A stretch of DNA of 8,060 nt from Pseudomonadota bacterium (GTDB lineage: Bacteria > Desulfobacterota > Desulfobacteria > Desulfobacterales > RPRI01): positions 1 through 8,060 of the forward strand of contig JAHJRK010000398.1 of NCBI GenBank assembly GCA_018830925.1, read 5' to 3'. Shown piece by piece: positions 6,212-8,060 of the stretch. The notes beneath the pieces were generated by a model. That model saw nothing but the letters and a program-made list of their open reading frames with translations, made no database searches and was not told where the DNA came from. The position numbers and the translations under genes were made by a program. Position 1 is the first letter of the stretch; each line of letters opens with the position of its first letter.

Positions 6212-7394
6212 TCGGGACCCTTTTTTTCAGACGAAATTTTATTTCGACATAATCTAAAAGCGGCGCAAAAAGGTTCATAAAAAGAATCGCCATCATTACA
6301 CCCTCTGAATAGGCCGGGTTGAAAACGCGTATTAATACCGTAAGCACCCCTATAGCAAAGCCGTAAACCCATTTTACATTCTCCATACCGGGTGCACTAA
6401 CGGGATCGGTAGCCATAAATGCTATACCAAAAGCAAAACCTCCCATGACAAGGTGGTAAAATGGGTTTATAGACAGCCATGCCGCAGAAGAATCACCGGC
6501 AACCATATTCAATAAATACCCGGTTGAAAGAACTCCAAGGATTCCCCCAAGGATAATTCTGTAACTGGCAATCCCGGCAACCATTAGAAATACAGCGCCG
6601 GCGATGCACAACATGGCTGAAGTTTCGCCAATACTTCCGGGGTATGTCCCCGTTAAAAGCCTTGAAAAACTATAACCCTTCTGCGCTAAAAGGACTTCAA
6701 TGTTTTCATTGATTCCGGCAAGCGCAGAAACAGCCAGCGGTGTAGCTCCGCTAACTATGTCAACAGACTGATCCTTAAGTTTATAAACCACAGTCCAGAC
6801 TGAATCTCCTGTCATTTTCGCAGGGTAAGCAAAAAAAAGAAAGGCTCTTCCGGTTAAGGCCGGATTTAATATGTTTCTTCCTGTACCGCCAAAAATTTCC
6901 TTTCCGATAACTACTCCGAAAGAAATACCCAATGCAGCCTGCCAGAGGGGTATTGTCGGAGGAAGGGTCAACGGAAACAACAACCCTGTCACAAGAAAAC
7001 CTTCACTTATTTTATGTTTTCTGATTGAGGCAAAGAGGATTTCCCAGAAAAATCCAACCGAATATGAAACAAACACAAGGGGAAGAACTATGACAAGGCC
7101 TTTTGAAAAGGCTGCCCAAAAATCAAGAGAAAAACCTGATATCAGATTCGATTGATATCCTGCGTTGTAAATACCGAAAAAGAAAGTTGGGAGCAGCGCA
7201 ATGACAACAAAGCTCATGAAACGTTTAAGATCGATGCTGTCACGAACATGCGGCCCTTCTTTTGTTATATTTTCAGGAGTAAGGAAGAAAGCTTCAAGCG
7301 CTTCAAAAAGAGGATACAGATTTTTCAGTTTTCCGCCATCCTGGAAATGTTTTCTGTTTTTATCAAAAGTATTTTTTATTTTTCCAAAAAGCAT
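6204..7394 (-). CDS. nqrB: Na+-translocating NADH:quinone reductase subunit B (membrane, covalent FMN)
   Basis: This is the largest membrane subunit and part of the Na+ pathway and quinone site. With the ATG at 7394 it is 396 residues, close to the Vibrio length. That start aligns MLFGKIKNTF with the usual NqrB N-terminus and lies one base after the nqrA stop; an in-frame GTG at 7445 would add 17 residues and overlap nqrA, which is less likely. Recognisable blocks are HVRDSIDLKRFM, WEILFASIRKHKISEGF, LPPTIPLWQAALGI, the GKEIFGGTGRN...NPALTGRAF segment, GSIGETS, MATDPVSAP and NPAYSEGVMMAILF. The flavinylation motif D212-I-V-S-G-A-T218 predicts a second covalent FMN on T218. Multiple transmembrane helices (about ten in the family) are spread over residues 60-380. 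The stop overlaps the nqrC start. Confidence 0.95.
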   Translation of the reverse strand: MLFGKIKNTFDKNRKHFQDGGKLKNLYPLFEALEAFFLTPENITKEGPHVRDSIDLKRFMSFVVIALLPTFFFGIYNAGYQSNLISGFSLDFWAAFSKGLVIVLPLVFVSYSVGFFWEILFASIRKHKISEGFLVTGLLFPLTLPPTIPLWQAALGISFGVVIGKEIFGGTGRNILNPALTGRAFLFFAYPAKMTGDSVWTVVYKLKDQSVDIVSGATPLAVSALAGINENIEVLLAQKGYSFSRLLTGTYPGSIGETSAMLCIAGAVFLMVAGIASYRIILGGILGVLSTGYLLNMVAGDSSAAWLSINPFYHLVMGGFAFGIAFMATDPVSAPGMENVKWVYGFAIGVLTVLIRVFNPAYSEGVMMAILFMNLFAPLLDYVEIKFRLKKRVPNV

Positions 7395-7395
7395 G

Positions 7396-8060
7396 TCAGG
7401 CCTTATCCTTATAATATTCCTGTTTCGCTTTCTTAAAAAAACCACACAGGTCTATCTTGGAAGTGCAAACGTATGAGCACAATCCACACTCAACACAATC
7501 AAGTATGCCGTGAGAAAGAGCTTCCTCAATATCAGCAGCGACTATGCTTTTGAAAGCGAATTGAGGGAGAATATCGACAGGGCAAACTTTTGCACAGGCG
7601 CCGCAGTTCACGCACGCCCTTTCCTCCCCGTGCAGACTGCAATCTGTTGTAAGCGGTAACCTGTTGAAGTATGATAAAAAAGTCTTCGAATAGCTCGGCC
7701 TGTCATATCCCGCCCTTAAAAATCCAAAAGTCTCGGACTTTCCTCCTTCAGGGAGCAAGGCAACGGATGTTTCATAAAAACCAAGAAAGGATTCTCTTGA
7801 TGCAGTATAACCCCTGAATATTCCGCCGGCAACCAGTCGTGCCTTATTTTCATCTGCAATACGACCTTCAATGAGATTATTAATAGGCACTCCAATCCTT
7901 GTGTTAAAATACATTCTCTTTTTCGCCAGACTTCCCGCGAGAGCAACAGTTCTTTTCACAGGGTATCTTCCTGTTGAAAAAAAACCGCCTAAAAGGAGAA
8001 CATCCTGGCCGTTGATATACCATATGCGGTTTTCAGAAGGATCCTTTCTGATATGATGCA
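7396..8060 (-). CDS. nqrA: Na+-translocating NADH:quinone reductase subunit A, C-terminal part, with two [4Fe-4S] motifs
   Basis: The frame is open to the window end, so 221 codons including the stop are visible and the N-terminal half is missing. Recognition as NqrA comes from IWYINGQDVLLLGGFF, YPVKRTVALAGS, the GGIFRGYTA segment, LHGEERA and the position directly before nqrB. NqrA is the peripheral cytoplasmic quinone-site subunit and a homologue of RnfC. Unusually, the C-terminal domain has C-VN-C-GA-C-AKV-C-P (codons 7582-7614) and C-VE-C-GL-C-SYV-C-T (codons 7465-7497), two full CxxCxxCxxxC motifs 28 residues apart, expected to bind two [4Fe-4S] clusters as in RnfC. In Vibrio NqrA, as I recall it, the same region is aligned without these ligands. 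It ends with TGA at 7398, one base before the nqrB ATG. Confidence 0.93.
   Translation of the reverse strand, partial: HHIRKDPSENRIWYINGQDVLLLGGFFSTGRYPVKRTVALAGSLAKKRMYFNTRIGVPINNLIEGRIADENKARLVAGGIFRGYTASRESFLGFYETSVALLPEGGKSETFGFLRAGYDRPSYSKTFLSYFNRLPLTTDCSLHGEERACVNCGACAKVCPVDILPQFAFKSIVAADIEEALSHGILDCVECGLCSYVCTSKIDLCGFFKKAKQEYYKDKA
7401..7410 (-). promoter_or_regulatory. Ribosome binding site for nqrB inside the nqrA 3' end
   Basis: The minus strand reads AAGGATAAGG here, with the second AAGG six bases before the ATG at 7394. It lies in the last nqrA codons and supports this ATG over the upstream GTG at 7445. Confidence 0.55.

Noticed and set aside
7395..7445. GTG at 7445 as the nqrB start
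   Set aside because: It would add 17 basic residues not seen in the family and overlap nqrA by about 50 bases; the ATG at 7394 has a ribosome binding site and aligns with known N-termini.
4099..8060. The operon could be an RNF complex (rnfC, D, G, E, A) instead of NQR
   Set aside because: The terminal gene is a clear NqrF with ferredoxin, FAD and NADH domains, no rnfB is present, NqrB has its own long N-terminus, and the gene order A-B-C-D-E-F is that of nqr.

Overview
The window reads as a proteobacterial-type chromosomal segment of moderate GC. A Desulfobacterota (sulfate-reducer-like) origin is my best guess, at low confidence. It rests on an nqr operon lying next to acyl-CoA metabolism genes with an XRE-cupin regulator, and on the style of the proteins; there is no rRNA or other phylogenetic marker. 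No mobile element, CRISPR array, tRNA or rRNA was seen.

Layout, left to right. Positions 1-772 (+) hold the 3' part of a short-chain dehydrogenase/reductase (SDR) gene whose first few codons lie outside the window. It converges on a minus-strand block that fills the rest. In transcription order (right to left) this block is nqrA (C-terminal part only, cut by the window end), nqrB, nqrC, nqrD, nqrE, nqrF, a 209-bp intergenic region, an acyl-CoA dehydrogenase gene, and an XRE-HTH/cupin regulator gene.

nqrA-F encode the sodium-translocating NADH:quinone oxidoreductase. Key residues are present in the visible parts: the flavinylated-threonine motifs of NqrB and NqrC, the paired membrane cysteines of NqrD and NqrE, and the [2Fe-2S], FAD and NADH motifs of NqrF. 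The complex would oxidise NADH at NqrF, pass electrons through the membrane subunits to quinone, and export Na+. The acyl-CoA dehydrogenase and the SDR suggest fatty-acid or other CoA-thioester degradation nearby, with the XRE-cupin protein as probable local regulator.

The most notable point is that this NqrA carries two complete four-cysteine [4Fe-4S] motifs in its C-terminal domain. These are typical of RnfC, and as I recall them, the well-studied Vibrio NqrA proteins have lost them. The subunit therefore looks like an RNF/NQR intermediate or a variant NQR with extra iron-sulfur centres. Other points are an SDR whose YxxxK lysine is replaced by Asn, a 10-bp perfect inverted repeat plus hairpin in front of the acyl-CoA dehydrogenase gene, a 13-bp tandem duplication across the nqrF stop codon, and an unusually long nqrC-nqrD gap with an inverted repeat and a possible small ORF.
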